Below the pieces are notes generated by a model, which did no database searches, was not told where the DNA came from, and saw nothing but the letters and a program-made list of their open reading frames with translations. A stretch of DNA of 64,000 nt from Takakia lepidozioides (taxonomy: Eukaryota > Streptophyta > Takakiopsida > Takakiales > Takakiaceae): positions 67,250,756-67,314,755 of the forward strand of contig CM060731.1 of NCBI GenBank assembly GCA_030704615.1, given 5' to 3'. The position numbers were made by a program, and so were the translations under genes. This document shows positions 22,691-35,456 of the stretch, piece after piece (positions within the stretch are counted from its first letter, which is position 1; every line of letters starts with the position of its first letter).

Positions 22691-23890
22691 TTTCAAGGGT
22701 AGAGCGGAAGCGGGGCCGTGGTACGCGCGAGAACGGGAAAGCGCAGGCCATGAATGCGCCGCCATAGCATCTGTGTGTTGATTGCTGTGCTCAGTTGGCC
22801 TCCGTAGGGCCTTTGCCTATATGTATGTACATCTTATGAGACGTTCGCACGTGTGAATCTCCTACGCCCGCGAGTACGGAGGTAAAGGTGGATGACTCTT
22901 GTTATGTATCATCATACAGATGAACGATAATATATTTTCTATACATCTTATCAAATATGATATCTATTGGTTTTCAGATCTTAGAACTTATTTATAATTA
23001 TTTGAATAGGAGGATAACTGTAGTTTACTAATGTATCATCATAAAAGAGGGACGAGGGCGGGCTGCGGGGGGCGAGGAGAGGGCGGCAGGGCAATGGCGC
23101 GCAGCCCAACCTCAGGCCGAACTCCGGCCGGCTCCGGCCAGCAATGAGGCGTGGGGCCTCAATAAATGCACTGTAATCAATGCTAATTGATTATCAGTGT
23201 TCTCTAGGCTCCGCCAATTAGAAATTTCCTTAAGTTGTGCCGGAGTGTTTTGTTGTAAAGAAAATAAATATTCGGCACTTCACTGCCGGATCAGCCTGCC
23301 CAGTACCGTAACTTTAACTTTGTGTTCAAATCCTCCGGATCCGGGGTTTTGGAGATTTTCGGTTTCTGATATCCTGCCGGTCGGCAGCAAATACAAAATT
23401 TCCCTATATGGTTATGGACGAATGGAGTTTATGTCGGGATGACCTCCCGCGGTTCACTATCTGGTTATCAATCAAATCCATTTTTGTTTTAATAAAATAG
23501 AATAACCCAAACATCAAGATCTAATGTATTAAAAGTATTAATGAAAAAATAGTTACAATTATTAAGGTAGAATATGTTGGAAATCAACTCCTTATCAAGG
23601 TTACTACTACGTAGAGTTAGTGTGACGACAAGTGAGATTGCAATAATAGCAGTGCTGACAAGTCACAGTTAACAATAGACATAAGCCAACTGGCTCCTAG
23701 TTACGTCGCCCCGGCAAGACTCTTCTCTCATAAGCCTCACTTAGTTAAAGTTAGCTTCAATTTCACAGTTAACAATAGAGATAAAACTCAATTAGTTTCA
23801 ATTATTAGTGACTCAAATCATAGTACCAGAATAACAATTGGAGATAAGTCAAGTTGAGCATGCACTTATGCCAATAATAATATTTTATGA
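22691..23890. other. Unannotated DNA with a GC-rich patch
   Basis: 22700-22760 and 23040-23150 are GC-rich. ATGTATCATCATA occurs twice (about 22905 and 23032). GTTAACAATAGA occurs twice (about 23668 and 23768). No coding exon or RNA is recognised. Confidence 0.35.
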
Positions 23891-23892
23891 TA

Positions 23893-23980
23893 TTTGACGC
23901 CTCCCGAAGGAAGCGTAAATTATGGTGCCTCTTCATCCGAAGGATTATTGCCTTCTGCTAGGAAGGTGGACACCCCAATG
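23893..23980 (-). repeat. SINE-like repeat fragment, copy 3
   Basis: It shares GACGCCTCCCGAAGGAAGCG, AATTATGGTG and GGAAGGTGGACACC with the copies at 8450 and 10157, but stops before the tRNA-like head, where a reversed fragment of gypsy G1 begins. Confidence 0.6.
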
Positions 23981-23984
23981 TGAA

Positions 23985-24165
23985 TGACTGAGGAAGCCTG
24001 GCCTTACGGCTTGCCTCCCCACGCTATGGATCCAACTTCATCTTCGCACCCCGTGGCTCAGGAACTCGTACTACTCCTCGAGTCACTGCCGCAGCCGACT
24101 CCACTTGAACTAGTAATAGTGCTGCCCGGCACTAGTGGTAGTGGTGCCCCACCCATAATGATGCG
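23985..24165 (-). repeat. Reversed fragment of gypsy G1 coding region
   Basis: The reverse complement of this stretch matches 37985-38160 of G1 copy A over most of its length: ACTACCACTAGTG, GGAGTC, GCTGCGGCA, TGACTCGAGGAG, GTTCCTGAGCCACGGGGTGC and GAGATGGA. Only this piece, lying before the protease domain, is present, joined directly to SINE-like sequence. Downstream to 24880 nothing else is recognised. Confidence 0.8.
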
Positions 24166-24883
24166 CGCGGCAAGGGTGACGGCATATTTAGCTAGGAGGG
24201 GTCGTGGCGAGTAGTGGTGTGAGTTGGGCGCAAAGTACCACCCACCCGGCTGCAATTAGTGTAGGGGTCCGTGGTTTTTATAGTGGCGGGTACATATAAT
24301 GTCCTAATTCTTACCGACAACGAAGAGTTTAGATTCTCTACTTCATAAGGCGATTTGCGTTCCTAAGTTCTACGATATTTTTAGTCTTGTAATTGTTAAT
24401 TATAGGCCTAAACCCCCAAAGCTTTTATAGCCGAGACACATTTTAAGTCCCTTCACAAAACGCCTTACCGGGCTTAAGGCGAACTTCCATGTCCCGGCCA
24501 TCCCGGCCAAATTAGCCATTGGTGGAGTATGGCCGACTGGTGGCATACGTGCATAGGGTTCGAAAGCAAACGGGCAGTAGGCCTGCCTCTGTCCAAGGCC
24601 CGGACCAGTTGAGCCGGTCACTTGGCGGGTCCCGGCAAGCAACGTGCACAAAGATAACCCCTTAAAATGGCAAGTTCAATGTCCGCTGGACAACTCCTAC
24701 CCCGCCTAAGAGCCGCCGGTCCGTCAGCTGGGCTTTTAACCAACAGTCTATGATGATATCCCCTCCCTAATGTCTTTGCTGCACGCGTGGACTACACCGT
24801 CCTTTCTATACGACAGCAGTCAACGTGGCCCCCCACGTCGCGCAGCGCCGATACGCGTGGCTGCGGGATCCATTTGGCTAGGC

Positions 24884-26246
24884 AAGTAATAGAAGAGGCC
24901 CGGGAGTTGAATGCGCCCGGGCCCGGTAAGCGTACGTGGCCCACGGCCGAGCCCCCCTAGTCTGGCGCCTCTGATCCGCGCGGTCACCGCGTCGACGCCC
25001 ATGTCGTGGTAGGCCCCACGCAGTCTAAGTCCTGAGTCGATGCCCATCTTCACGCATAGTCATACATGTATGGAAATACATGAGAAATACATGGTCATGC
25101 ATGTGGGGTCTCAGGTTCGAGTACCAATTAGTGTATGATGTCAGATAATACTAGAGTTTTTGTTTGATTTTGCAACTTCAAAAAAGTTCCAAGTTTAAAT
25201 GCTCATAGTTGTACATGAGAAATAAATGGTCATGCATGGAAATACATCAGTTGTCTTTAGACAGAAGTCTTGCATGGACACACATCACATCGTATGTTAT
25301 GTTTGTATGTATGTATTATTTTTCAAGTAATAAGAATAAAAGAATTCTATTAGTAGAGATATTAAGATTCATACTCATCATCTCATTCATTGTTATATGA
25401 ACCCATTCAAATCATGTATGACTTTGCAACGATTGAAAATAAAAAGAATGATATTAGTATAGATATGAAGATTCATAGTCACCATCTCATCCATTGTAAA
25501 TTGAACCCGTGAGTTCACGATTTTTATGCATAGAGATAAAGTATTGATACTACATGGAAATACATGGTTTGAAGTATGATATACTTGTCATACATAATTA
25601 TAATATATACCATTGAAGACTTGTGCATGAAGACAACTCATGTATTCATGCCTGACCATTCATTTTCTCCTGTATAACTATTTTCGAAGATGGTCATCCA
25701 AGTATAATCACCATGTAACTACTTTCGCAGGGACTTACAATTTTTTTGAAGTAGCAAAATTACAAAGATTGGGAGCTTATCGGGAACATGCATGTCCATA
25801 TATTTCTCATGTATTTGCATAATACATGAGATTTGAAAGTATGTCAACCTGAGACCGGGCCCACAACCCTATATTTCTCATGTATTTCCATAAATGTTTG
25901 ACTATGCGTGAAGATGGGCATCGACTCAGAAATTTTTTTGAAGTAGCAGCGCAAAAAGCCTCAAATGCAGAACTGTTCAGGTTCGACCCTGAGACCTCAG
26001 ATTTCAAGAAGGAGCGATCGCACCACTGGGCTGCGTGCTACTACATAATAACCCGAATTTAATGTTAGTTATACAGAAAAAGGGAGTCTAGACTGTGTGG
26101 GGCCTACCACCACATGGGCGTCGACGCGGTGACCGCGCGGATCTGAGGCGCCAGACTAGGGGGGCGCGGCTACGGGTGGGCGGCGGGCCACCTACGCTTA
26201 CCGAGCCCGGGCGCATTCAACTCCCGGGCCTCTTCTATTACTTACC
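24884..26246. mobile_element. Foldback element with long inverted arms
   Basis: The left arm (about 24884-25097) and right arm (about 25858-26246) are inverted copies. AAGTAATAGAAGAGGCCCGG on the left pairs with CCGGGCCTCTTCTATTACTT on the right. CGCGTCGACGCCCATG pairs with CATGGGCGTCGACGCG, and GTCGATGCCCATCTTCACGC pairs with its complement at about 25910. The right arm carries an extra segment of about 165 bp (25928-26092). The centre is AT-rich with several ATACATGAGAAATACATGG-type repeats. There is no transposase. The class (foldback or non-autonomous Mutator-like) is inference. Confidence 0.7.
25935..26070 (-). repeat. Second tRNA-like SINE candidate inside the foldback right arm
   Basis: On the minus strand AGCCCAGTGGTGCGATCGC resembles a pol III A box, and GGGTCGAACCT about 40 bases later resembles a B box. 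The segment coincides with the extra sequence in the right arm, so it is probably an insertion. At about 25105-25130 CTCAGGTTCGAGTACC is another B-box-like sequence. No cloverleaf-complete tRNA gene is present. Confidence 0.45.
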
Positions 26247-26249
26247 ATT

Positions 26250-27265
26250 TGGCTATATCTCCCTTAAGCCTAATGGCTATGGCCCAGCTTCCGCCCCCAT
26301 TGCGGGCTGCAATGGCGGCTAGGCAGGTCCGACTTGTGAAGCAAAAAGAAAACACAAAAAGAAAAAAAAAACAAGCCCTTCCATATTTTTCCCAAGCTCT
26401 TCCTCTTGCTTAGGGATTAATGGGATTAGTATGGTCCTTTTGGCCTTTGGATCTGCTGGTCTTGCTATGATCAGTCCACTTCCGAGCTGTTTTTCAGCTC
26501 CACCTCTAACGAGAATAAAAGAAAATCAACACTTGCACATATAAATCGACTGCCTTAAGCCTTTCCCTTGGTACTTGGTCTTATAAGGTCTGTACCCCTT
26601 CAATCATGAACTCTTTCACATATGGAAATACAAAGATTTCTCTCCTCTTCAAGAGGACTAGTTTTTCAAGCAATTAGAAACCAACCAATTCTTGGCTTGG
26701 CTTAAGATACAAATGAAATCTACTATCATTTAATATGAAAAAGTGAAGTTGTAAATCACCCTTTAAGCGCAAATGGTGCTTGTGATGCTCTACTAGCTCG
26801 ATGGTATGGTAATCCTTGCGACCCTTCCTTGGTGCTCGTCAAGCTTGGTCCACCCTCGGCCTTCCTACTCGTCTCCAAGTCTCTCACTCCACACTTTGGC
26901 GTTCACAAATCATCCTTTATAAATACTAAAATGGCTCAATGGCCTCAATGAGCTATGACCTCTCCATTAGCTCTAAAATGCTTCCCTAATACTAGAGAGC
27001 TCAAGCTCTGCCTTCTAGGACCTAGGCTCTTTCTAGCCATACTACCAAGCTAGATTACAACAACAAAAGCAAGAGGCAAGCAAATGAAACTAGGTGGCAA
27101 GAATGAAGCAAAGGTGAGAAGCAAGGGAGCCTTGCCTCTCTTTTATACTACTATTTGGGGCTAATAAAAAACTATGAAATAACCATTAACATGCCCCATC
27201 TATTGGAAGACTTGTTGACTAAGAAATGAGATTAAACTAATCAAATCTATTGGGAAACTTGTTGA
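26250..27265. other. Unannotated non-coding DNA
   Basis: An A-rich run lies at 26340-26372. TCTATTGGGAAACTTGTTGAC and a near copy (about 27207 and 27246) form a short direct repeat. No exon is recognised. The last part may be the start of the LINE B leader. Confidence 0.35.
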
Positions 27266-28267
27266 CCAAGCAGTGATAATTAATAAAATAGGGGAGCGAT
27301 GGCGGAGCTGCGAGACGACCCCCAACGGTCTTCTGGGCACTTCCCCCATCTCTTTCAATACCTACGGGGCTCTCACTACCCTTGCAGACACCAGCATACT
27401 CAATCCCCCAAATCCAGCTTTCGCTAGATAGGCATATCATGTTTTCTCTTATATGTTATATTTTTTTCTCTCCATCTCTTCGTTATGGCAGTTCCTTCTA
27501 TTGTTCTGATTCAACGTGATTCCTGTTCGAGGGTTCCACCTTTCTTCCGACTTTCCCACCACTCTAGCTTCATTTCATTATGTTCATCATCGGAGGAGTT
27601 TTTTTCTTAAATCCAATCTTGTTTTTTTTTTTTTCCATAGTTCATCCCTTAGCCGGTCTCCCTCTTTCATCTCCTATAATCATTCAATACCCAAATGGAT
27701 GTACTGGAGCCGTCTTTATTTATGAGACCCTCTCTCTTCAGTGCTTCCCGCTCTTCCCCGTTCCTCAGCTCGCCCCCTTCACTTACCCCTAATCCACCCT
27801 CTTGTTTATGCTCTAATCTTTTCTCGTCTGTTAGTCCAGTTGTCTCTTACTTATCTAACTACCACCATCGCCATCTTAGCTAGCCTCTGCCTTTTTCTTA
27901 GTCATGGGGGGTGAAGTTCAGCAGCGGGGTTCCTTCTCTTCAGTCAACTTTTACACTATCATTATGGCCTCGGGTTTCTACAATGCTCAGCACAGGGAGG
28001 CAAGGAGTCACGAATCCCCTACGGCGGTGTACAGCAAAGGAGACTCCAGCCCTCCACGGGGACTGGATTCTTCCAGGCCCACCAGGCGCGTTCCAGGCAA
28101 TACTCAACCAATGCTCCAGTAAGACCCCCCCCCCCTTCACTTCAAGTCCCATTTCACCCATACATCCATTCTTCAAAATCCCGAGACTCGATTCCAATCC
28201 GGAGGAATTTCCTCACCCACTGGTTGATGGAGACTAGTCCAACGGCACAAGGGTACATCAGGAAGAA

Positions 28268-30102
28268 ATGGACAAGGATTACCCCTTGATTCTGTTGGAT
28301 GTTGAGGACCTTCAGAAGAGGGTGGCAGCCATGGAGGAGCATGGAATTCTGATTCATTTTCCAGGGAAAAAGGTCAACAGGGCCCATGTTCATGACTGGG
28401 CTATCAGACACCTTGGAGGCTCGAGCGAAATCAAACAAAGATTCTGTTATGCCAAAGGCCGAGGATTTTACTCAATAGTCTTCGAATCCAAGGAAGCTGC
28501 CAACCAAGCTCTATCATTCAACCCTCACACAAAGGGATTCAACGTAAATATCTTTCCGTGGTCATCTAAAATGGGCCATAGAAATGGGAAACTCTGGAGC
28601 CCCAGAATCATTTCGGTTCCATACATTCCAGATCAGTATTTACAGAACTTACCGAACATAGCCAACCACTTTGGCTCGTACCTGGGCTGCTTGGCTGTGT
28701 TTGATCCCCAAATGTGCACATTGAACCGAAGACATGACCCCTCTTGGGCTCTGTAACGATTGCATCCCGCCTCAACGAGACTGGACTTGCTAAGTTTGTG
28801 CTTATGATGCCCAATGAGGAAGCCTTACCGCAATATGTGAGGCTCCCAATAGATGAGGAAGACAACTACTTCACCATTCAACTCATTGAAGACACTACCT
28901 ATTCTGGTTGCTTTAATTGCGGGCAACTAGGCCACATCAAGCTGGATTGCCCATCAGCTAAGCGGAAGAGATCTCCTCAAACACCCCCTGCCACAATGCA
29001 CAATCAAGGTTAGAGTCATGGACTGCCACAAGCATTGACTTCCACCCTTGCGCTGGGGAACCGAGCCCCTCATCCACAACCAACAGCGGTATCTGGAGGT
29101 CAAACAATAGAGCCAGCAAATTTCTTGGACTCCCTACAATTCAGACCCAGACCACATTCCCCCTCCAACTTGGACTCCACCCGAGACCCAATGCAAGACG
29201 AGGTCAGAGTTCATCAGCAAAAAAAACCCTCTAGTAGCAAAGACAAAGAAAAGATGGGAGAAGAATATTCAACAACACCTGTAATCCAGCTGACGAGCCC
29301 CTCTACCAAACGTGGTCCGCAAATAACTACATGTATCTCATGCGATTCTTCCTTTGCTAATCTCTGCCTCAACACATGCTCATTTCCAAATCTGGATCTG
29401 CTCGGATGCTCTGCCTTGGAGACATTTGCTGCTCCCAAGGCCTCATGCATCACACCGCTGATTTTCAGAAAAGGGAACCCCCTTGCAATCCTCATCACAT
29501 CCGACGATTTGGAATGTGTTGAATCACTATGGGTCAAGACCAAGGATGTCAAACAATTCATGAAAGCAAACCCGCCCAATAGCGGCCCGAAAATCTTGTT
29601 CAAATACAAGATTCAAGAATTTTTCAAGGCCATCCTGCCCCACTACTTCTTGACACCTTCAACCAGAATTTCTTGGGGGGCTTACCTAGAAGATCATCCT
29701 GGATTAAGTTGCAGGCCATCTACCCAGGTGCTGGCCTTAATAGAAAAAACAGAGATATACAATACGCCTCCTCCTCTATGGGCAATATGGACCTACAGTC
29801 AATGGCTCTCAGCACCCAGGGGATGCCACCCACTTCAGATCAGGAACCAAGACACCTTGGTTAATGGCTTCCAACTGTTATCGGCATTCATGGAGCTGGA
29901 ACTAGATGAAGAAAACCACAGGATGGAGATACAAAGGACAAGGGACTACATCAACGAAGTCAGGGCGGTAGACACAAACACAACTTTTTCGGCCTCCTCA
30001 GGGGCCAACGCGGTTTCCTCTCTAGACGACTTCAATGCTGACAATGATCACCTGGCAGCAGCAGTTACCACCATGCACATCTCCCCTCCCCCCCACCAGT
30101 AA
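28268..30102 (+). pseudogene. LINE B ORF1: nucleic-acid-binding protein with CCHC zinc knuckle
   Basis: The first part (28268-28755) contains RFCYAKGRGFYSIVFESKEA and FNVNIFPWSSKM, resembling the plant LINE ORF1 domain often called DUF4283. A single-base frameshift near 28745-28755 leads into a second frame with the knuckle CFNCGQLGHIKLDCP (about 28909-28953). A TAG at 29011-29013 interrupts before a long open stretch to 30102 that has no recognised domain. In the family, ORF1 packages the element RNA. The frameshift and stop make this copy non-functional. Confidence 0.75.
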
Positions 30103-30689
30103 CACAAGCCCCATCTCCCCACCATCAATCGTGGATGCCACTCAGCCACATGACAACATTCATCTTCCACTTGCAGTCCGTCAGCCCAGCCCAACACCCG
30201 ACCCCCCCCCCAGGTTCTCTTCTCCCCCTCTCCATGTTTCTTCTTCCAAGTGCTTTCTAAAGACCCAGGCAGGTGCTAGATGCTTTGAGGAAAAGAAAAG
30301 TTCTTCTCGGGGAAAGCAAAGAGGCATATGCTACCAACTTTTGACCTTGCAGATTGCATTCCCTCTGGTACACTTCTTGACTGACAGATACCCACAGATT
30401 GAGCCACTTTTTTCTTCGGGGTTTTTCCCCAAAGGAGTGGAGATTCAGTCCCTATCCATTTCCCGGGTGCCAAACGACCAGTTTCAGGCGGTGCCTCCCA
30501 ACCCTCCCTCTGTCACCACTAGGGGCATCTTCATACAAATCGTTAAAAAAAAGCCAAAAACCACCACTCTCTTTTGTCTGGGTAACAGCCCTTAGACCTC
30601 GAAACCGCAAGGTTCAATTCTCCTCCCCACAAAATAGGCCATCAAATTTGATACCATGTCCAAGCCTACCTATGACTCCTGATGATACT

Positions 30690-32990
30690 CAATCTTCATT
30701 CCTGGAATCTTAGAGGCCTGGGGGCGGATGCTGCTTCCCTTAAAAGGGTTAAAATCAAAAACTGGCTGGCAACCTTCCTCCAAACTGACGCCATAGTCTT
30801 CCTGTAGGAGCATAAACTGGACTAGATCAAAATAGACTGCCTCACAGACCACATGTGGCCTCTAGCCAACGCATTATGGAAACCAACTTTGGAGGGCACA
30901 AGGGGAGGAACAGCTATTCTACTTTCTCCCTCCCTTCAGACCTACCTATCTGCTGATTCCATCTGGATCCCAGGCATAATCCAATTTTGCTCTATCACCC
31001 TTTCTAACAACTCCGGCACAATAGGCTTAGTGAACATTTACGTGCCAATTACACCAACTGAACGTGCTGAATTTTGGAGCACACTTAATTTGCTAGACTA
31101 ACAGCTCAACCCTTTATTGACAGTTGGATCACTTTAATATGGTGGAAGTCCCTGGGGACAGAAGGGGCTTGGGTTCTTACAACCCCAATTCCGAGGAGAT
31201 GGATCATTGGTTCTCATGTATTCAAAACCACAATTTGACTAAGGCTGTGCCAATCTTTGGCCAATCATCAAACCTTTCTTTCACCTGGACCAATAACAGA
31301 ACACTTGTGGACCTCTGCGTGGCACGCTTAGACAGAGCTTATGTTTCACTGGATTTGGTTCAACTCTCTAGAAGGCTCCCCCAGGAGCCCATCCCTCTTG
31401 AATTTGACCATGCCCCAATCTCTCTTTCAATACAGTTTCCTGAACCTCAGTGTCGTGGTAGGGGCTTGTATAAGATCAACAGCTTATTGCTAAAACTGCC
31501 ATTATTCAAACTAGGACTTCAGCAAGCTTGGTTTCGAGCTAGGCTGAATAGTCAGAACCCCACAGACCGGTTTCTAGCAAAACTCAAAGCTATAAATATG
31601 GAGAGCCAGAAAATGAGTTTGAATCTCTCTATTATCAGGAAAAGGAAGGTAAAAGCACTTACAAAGAGCCTGAAAGTTTGTCAATCCAGGCTAGAGTCCA
31701 CCCGCTGCGATGAGTTCACATACCATACCTATGTTGAAGCCAGATGCAACCTTGATATCCACCACAAAATTCAAGAAAGAAAGCTCAAACTGCAGGCGGG
31801 AGTAAATTGGTCTACCAACAGCGAAAAGATGACAAAATATTTCTTCGATAAGACCAGATTACGCAGGGCTTCTCAGACCATCACAAAACTTATTGACCAA
31901 TCTTCTGGCCCCCAAAGCCATGGCAGACCTATCCCGCAAGCATTTCTAGCAGTTGTTTAAAAGTGACATGCTGAGCCTCAATCCATCTCCCTCCCAAACC
32001 GCTTGCCAGGCCCACACCCCAACCATCCTCTCCGGTCAGAAAGCTTCATTACAAATTATGTCACCAAACATCCATCTCACCTGGTAGACTCAATGTTTGT
32101 CGATGACACCTTTCTTATGCTTCAAGCAACCCCAGGAAACGTGGACAATGTTGGGGATACACTACAAACCTTCTGCCTAGCGTCAGGATTTAAGGTTAAC
32201 TGGAACAAAACATCAGCCCTATTGGTTGGGGACCACTTAGTTTCCACACTTGGAACCCCACCAACCTGGGGATCAGACAAAGGTCTCACTTGGCTAAAAC
32301 CAGGAGAGTCCACCACCTTGCTTGGCTACACATTCGGTTTGGACCTCACAAACCACCATAAATTTGCCCCTATGATGGCAAAGCTCAAAAGGAAACTCAC
32401 ATACTGGGGTTCTAAACATCTATCCATTACAGGTCGTGTCTTAGTAGCAAACCAAATATGCCCGGCTGGCATATGTTTCTACTCATCATCCTGGAGGCCA
32501 GACTCTAAGCAACTCCAAGAGGCAAGACGTCTTCTTTGGAACTTCATATGGGGGGCTCACAGTGCCTCTGTAAATAAACGGCCGCAGGTGGGCTGGAAGC
32601 AAATATGTCTTCCAAAAAAAAAGGTGGTCTGGGCGTTCTAGATCTGGAATCCCAAATCAACGCCCTACTTGGCAAATGGATCCCAAGGTTCTTAGGGCCC
32701 GAGGGGGGCTGCTGGAAATTCTTGGTTTATGATCACATTGTAGCATCCTCTCCTCTCAAAGTTTCCACTTGGCAACCTTCATTACGCTGGATTACCCATG
32801 GGTTCAATCGTAAACCAGTTGGTTCAGCACTATGGAACAACATATGGAGAGCCTAGGGCAAGCTCCGCAAACACCTGGTCAAAGCCCAACCCTCAACATT
32901 CTATGAAGTTCTTAGACAACATCTTTTTCTCAATACAAACATCCCTAATCCTTCACAGCGTAACTAGGCGAAGCGCGGTCAGGCTGGGAT
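30690..32990 (+). pseudogene. LINE B ORF2: endonuclease with truncated reverse transcriptase
   Basis: WNLRGLG at about 30702 opens an endonuclease/exonuclease/phosphatase domain. Two TAG codons lie around EHKLD near 30805-30835. The domain continues through IGLVNIYVPITP (31022-31060) and FNMVEVPGDRRGLGSY (31130-31180) to RLDRAYVSLDLV and FDHAPISLSI. The reverse transcriptase is mostly missing: sequence jumps near 31965-32040 from the pre-RT linker to SMFVDDTFLMLQ (32090-32125), the FVDD form of the catalytic box. The thumb-side region (GFKVNWNKTSALLVG, LTYWGSKHLSITGR) and KKGGLGVLDLESQINALLGKW follow. The finger and palm half is deleted, so this copy cannot have been active. Confidence 0.8.
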
Positions 32991-33189
32991 TCTCGGGGCA
33001 TCAGCCAAATTCACAATGTTTGGCAGAACAACACCCTCAGACCCATAGAATCTATTGCTAAGTCAGTTGGAAAAACCAGGGCAGCCCACGGTTACTAGAA
33101 CCTGATCAGCTCCATTGACCCCCAATGGCTGACCATCCTTCACACAATGCTGTACCCTTGTGGCCACAGAAGCTGTGTAACATGTAGAA

Positions 33190-33335
33190 TGTCCTCATAC
33201 GACATTTTACAGCGGCCTTGTTGCCATTGATCCCACTCCCAGCTTGGACTGAACAAGCACAAGCGGGAACAGACACTACCTTTGGGGGGGCCCCTCTAGT
33301 AGTGGGCTTACTTTGATATAAAGGTTGAATTCTGT
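33190..33335 (-). repeat. LINE A 3'-end fragment
   Basis: It aligns in the same orientation with 762-890: CTCATACGACATTTT against CTCATAAGACGTTGTTT, GCCTTGTTGCCATTGA against GCCTTGTGGCCATTGA, and a shared TTGATATAAA-type end. It is a 5'-truncated LINE A copy. Confidence 0.6.
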
Positions 33336-33354
33336 CAAAGATAGCATATATTAT

Positions 33355-33795
33355 GGTGTCACTTCACCCCCCATGGGCTACTGTCTTCCATTTGCCCTAA
33401 AGGCCGTAACCAGGGCAATGCAGTTGCCCAAACCTCCCCAAAGGACTCACATGTACCCACACATTATCTGACCGGTTGACCCAATGACTCAAAAGGAGTT
33501 GTATGCTAACAAAATCTTGAGCACATTCAATATGTTACACACAACTTCAAATTTGACATAGGTGAAATCACCAGCATATGCTTGGGCTATGTCACCTTGC
33601 TATACTATCCGAGTTCCCAACAAGACAGTGCAGGACACACCACTGACTGTGTTGGCAACCCGCGGACAACTCTTGGGCTCTAGTTATCCTTCAGGGTCAA
33701 CTGGCTATCCTCTTTGTTAAAAATGTGACCTCACAGCAGCTTACAGTTTTCTCCTTTTCCATCAACACCAATACAATGGTCCTCTCCCTATCCTC
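33355..33795. other. Spacer with a degenerate SINE-like remnant
   Basis: ATTATGGTGTCACTTCACC and GGGCTACTGTCTTCC at 33352-33392 resemble the body of the SINE-like repeat, but the rest is lost. The remainder to the LTR start has no recognised feature. Confidence 0.4.
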
Positions 33796-35456
33796 TGTCA
33801 AGTTATTTTATCACTAGTGTGAAGTTAGCTAGGAAATAGCTAGCTTTTATATATTGACATTTGGGATTGACCCAAGTGTCAATCCAGGGGCCAATACATG
33901 TTTGGGCACCTGACGTTGTTATCTTCACGGCAGATCGCGGTGGGCTCATCTTTCTCGAGTTGAGCCTCACCGCGTCTAGCTATGGCGCCGTAGTGTGGAT
34001 TCCCCATGGCGTGGGGTGCACTTGGCTCGACTTAATATATGAGTGATGTTTTCATGTGCAAGTATGTGAGTTTGAGAGAGCTTGTGTGATTGTATCATTT
34101 CTTTCCTTATCACTTGAGAAAGATGAGCTCAAGTTTGTGAGTGCCAGGTTCGAGTTAGTTGTAGCACTTGTGTTTTCAAATCATGAGAAATGGTTCAGCC
34201 TAGAGTGCAGGGATCCGTGCATGAGCCTATCTAAAGTGGATAGAGTGCAAAGGTGACAGGTTGCAGGTTTGCAATGGATAGAGAGGCGGTCAGTGTTGCA
34301 TAGCTCAACGCTATGGCAACTGAGTATGCGGTTCTAGTGTGAAGCGGAGGAGATGTTGGCCACGAGTGGGCGAACTGGTGGTCGTCTTCTTCAGTTGCAG
34401 GCCGAGTTAAGGAGCTATAGAAATGTGGGCTGCGTATGGGAAGTTAGCATGTTGCAGGTTGGAGATGATATGATCAGCTCCAGGTATTTCTGCCCGAAAC
34501 TAGTTGTTGCGGGTAGATGAGGAGCAGCCGAATGGTGGAGCTGCGAGGGGATGCATCGCAGCCCGTTGGGAGCTTCAGCTCCAAACTCATGAAGAGGTAT
34601 GAGTGAAGAGAGGGGGCAGGTCCCTCTTGTGTGCAAATCAGTGCACTTGTGAAACATGTGCTGAGTTGGAGTTTCAATCTGAAACTCAGCAGTGTAAGGG
34701 CTCTTAGAGTGGCAAGAGCGGGGGCTGGAAGGGCAGCAACTAGGCGTCCTAGAGCCAGGGAATGTGCAGTAGAACTGCAGGTACACCAAGGTTGTAAAGG
34801 TGTGTATTTTCAGATTTGTTTTGTGAGCTTCATGAAGAAAATGGAGCTTGTTGGGCAGCATATAGCTGCTTGTTTGTTGAGTTGGGGGCACTTCTAGTGG
34901 GCCGTGAGAGCTCAGGAGTGCAGGGCGACGGGGCTGATGGCTCCGCAGAAGCCATAGCTCGTTGACAGCAGGTGCAGGAGCAAACCCCAGCTTGGGGAGA
35001 GCTCGGGAACGCGCGGGAATGCCTCGGGAACGCATGGGAACTCATTGGGAGTTCCAGGGAATGCAGGGAATAGTGGCCGTGATGGGTCGTTGGGGCGGTA
35101 TCACGAGATACCACGAGCCCAGGTCGTGACTGTTGACCGTGACCGTTGGAAACCGTGGTGCGGACACAACGGGTGGGCACGGTGACCAGATCGTGGGGAT
35201 GGCGGGCCGTGAAGGCTCGTGGGAGTGGTACCACGGGGTATCACGGGGCAGCCCGTGGCCAACGAGCGCCTAGGGCGGGCCATGAGGAGTTGTGGCGGTT
35301 GGAGCCACGGAAGGCCACGAACAGGCAGAGTGCAGGCGGTCTTTTTTCACTCGTTTCGTGGGACCTTGATGGGGAGGTTGGGCTCTCTAGAACAACGGTT
35401 TTGAGCTAGCTGATCCGGCAGAAAAGTCGGAATTGCCTCCCTGTTGCGTTCTAACA
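33796..35456 (+). repeat. 5' LTR of G1 copy A
   Basis: It starts TGTCAAGTTATTTTATCACT and, by alignment with copy C (59720-61407, minus), ends TTCTAACA, so it has TG...CA ends and a length of 1661 bp. The first 350 bp or so are also shared with copy B (54167 and 50659, minus). Many open frames inside it on both strands (for example 34415-35409) are not genes. No standard tRNA primer-binding site is obvious after the LTR. Confidence 0.8.

Larger units (their letters stand above)
27270..33180 (+). mobile_element. Non-LTR retrotransposon LINE B, two ORFs, inactivated
   Basis: A leader without long frames (27270-28260) is followed by ORF1 remnants (28268-30102) and ORF2 remnants (30690-32990), the usual LINE layout. 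The 5' limit is uncertain. No clear poly(A) tail is seen; the 3' flank contains a reversed fragment of LINE A. It differs from LINE A in motif sequence and carries a CCHC knuckle in ORF1. Confidence 0.8.

Noticed and set aside
22237-22767. 176-codon plus-strand frame
   Set aside because: It is produced by a tandem repeat whose unit length is a multiple of three.
25935-26070. A functional tRNA gene
   Set aside because: A- and B-box-like words are present, but no complete cloverleaf or acceptor stem can be drawn.
29214-29609. 131-codon minus-strand frame
   Set aside because: It is antisense to LINE B ORF1 and has no features of its own.
34415-35409. Long open frames on both strands inside the G1 LTR
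   Set aside because: They lie wholly in LTR sequence, overlap each other, have no domain, and recur as shadows in copy C.
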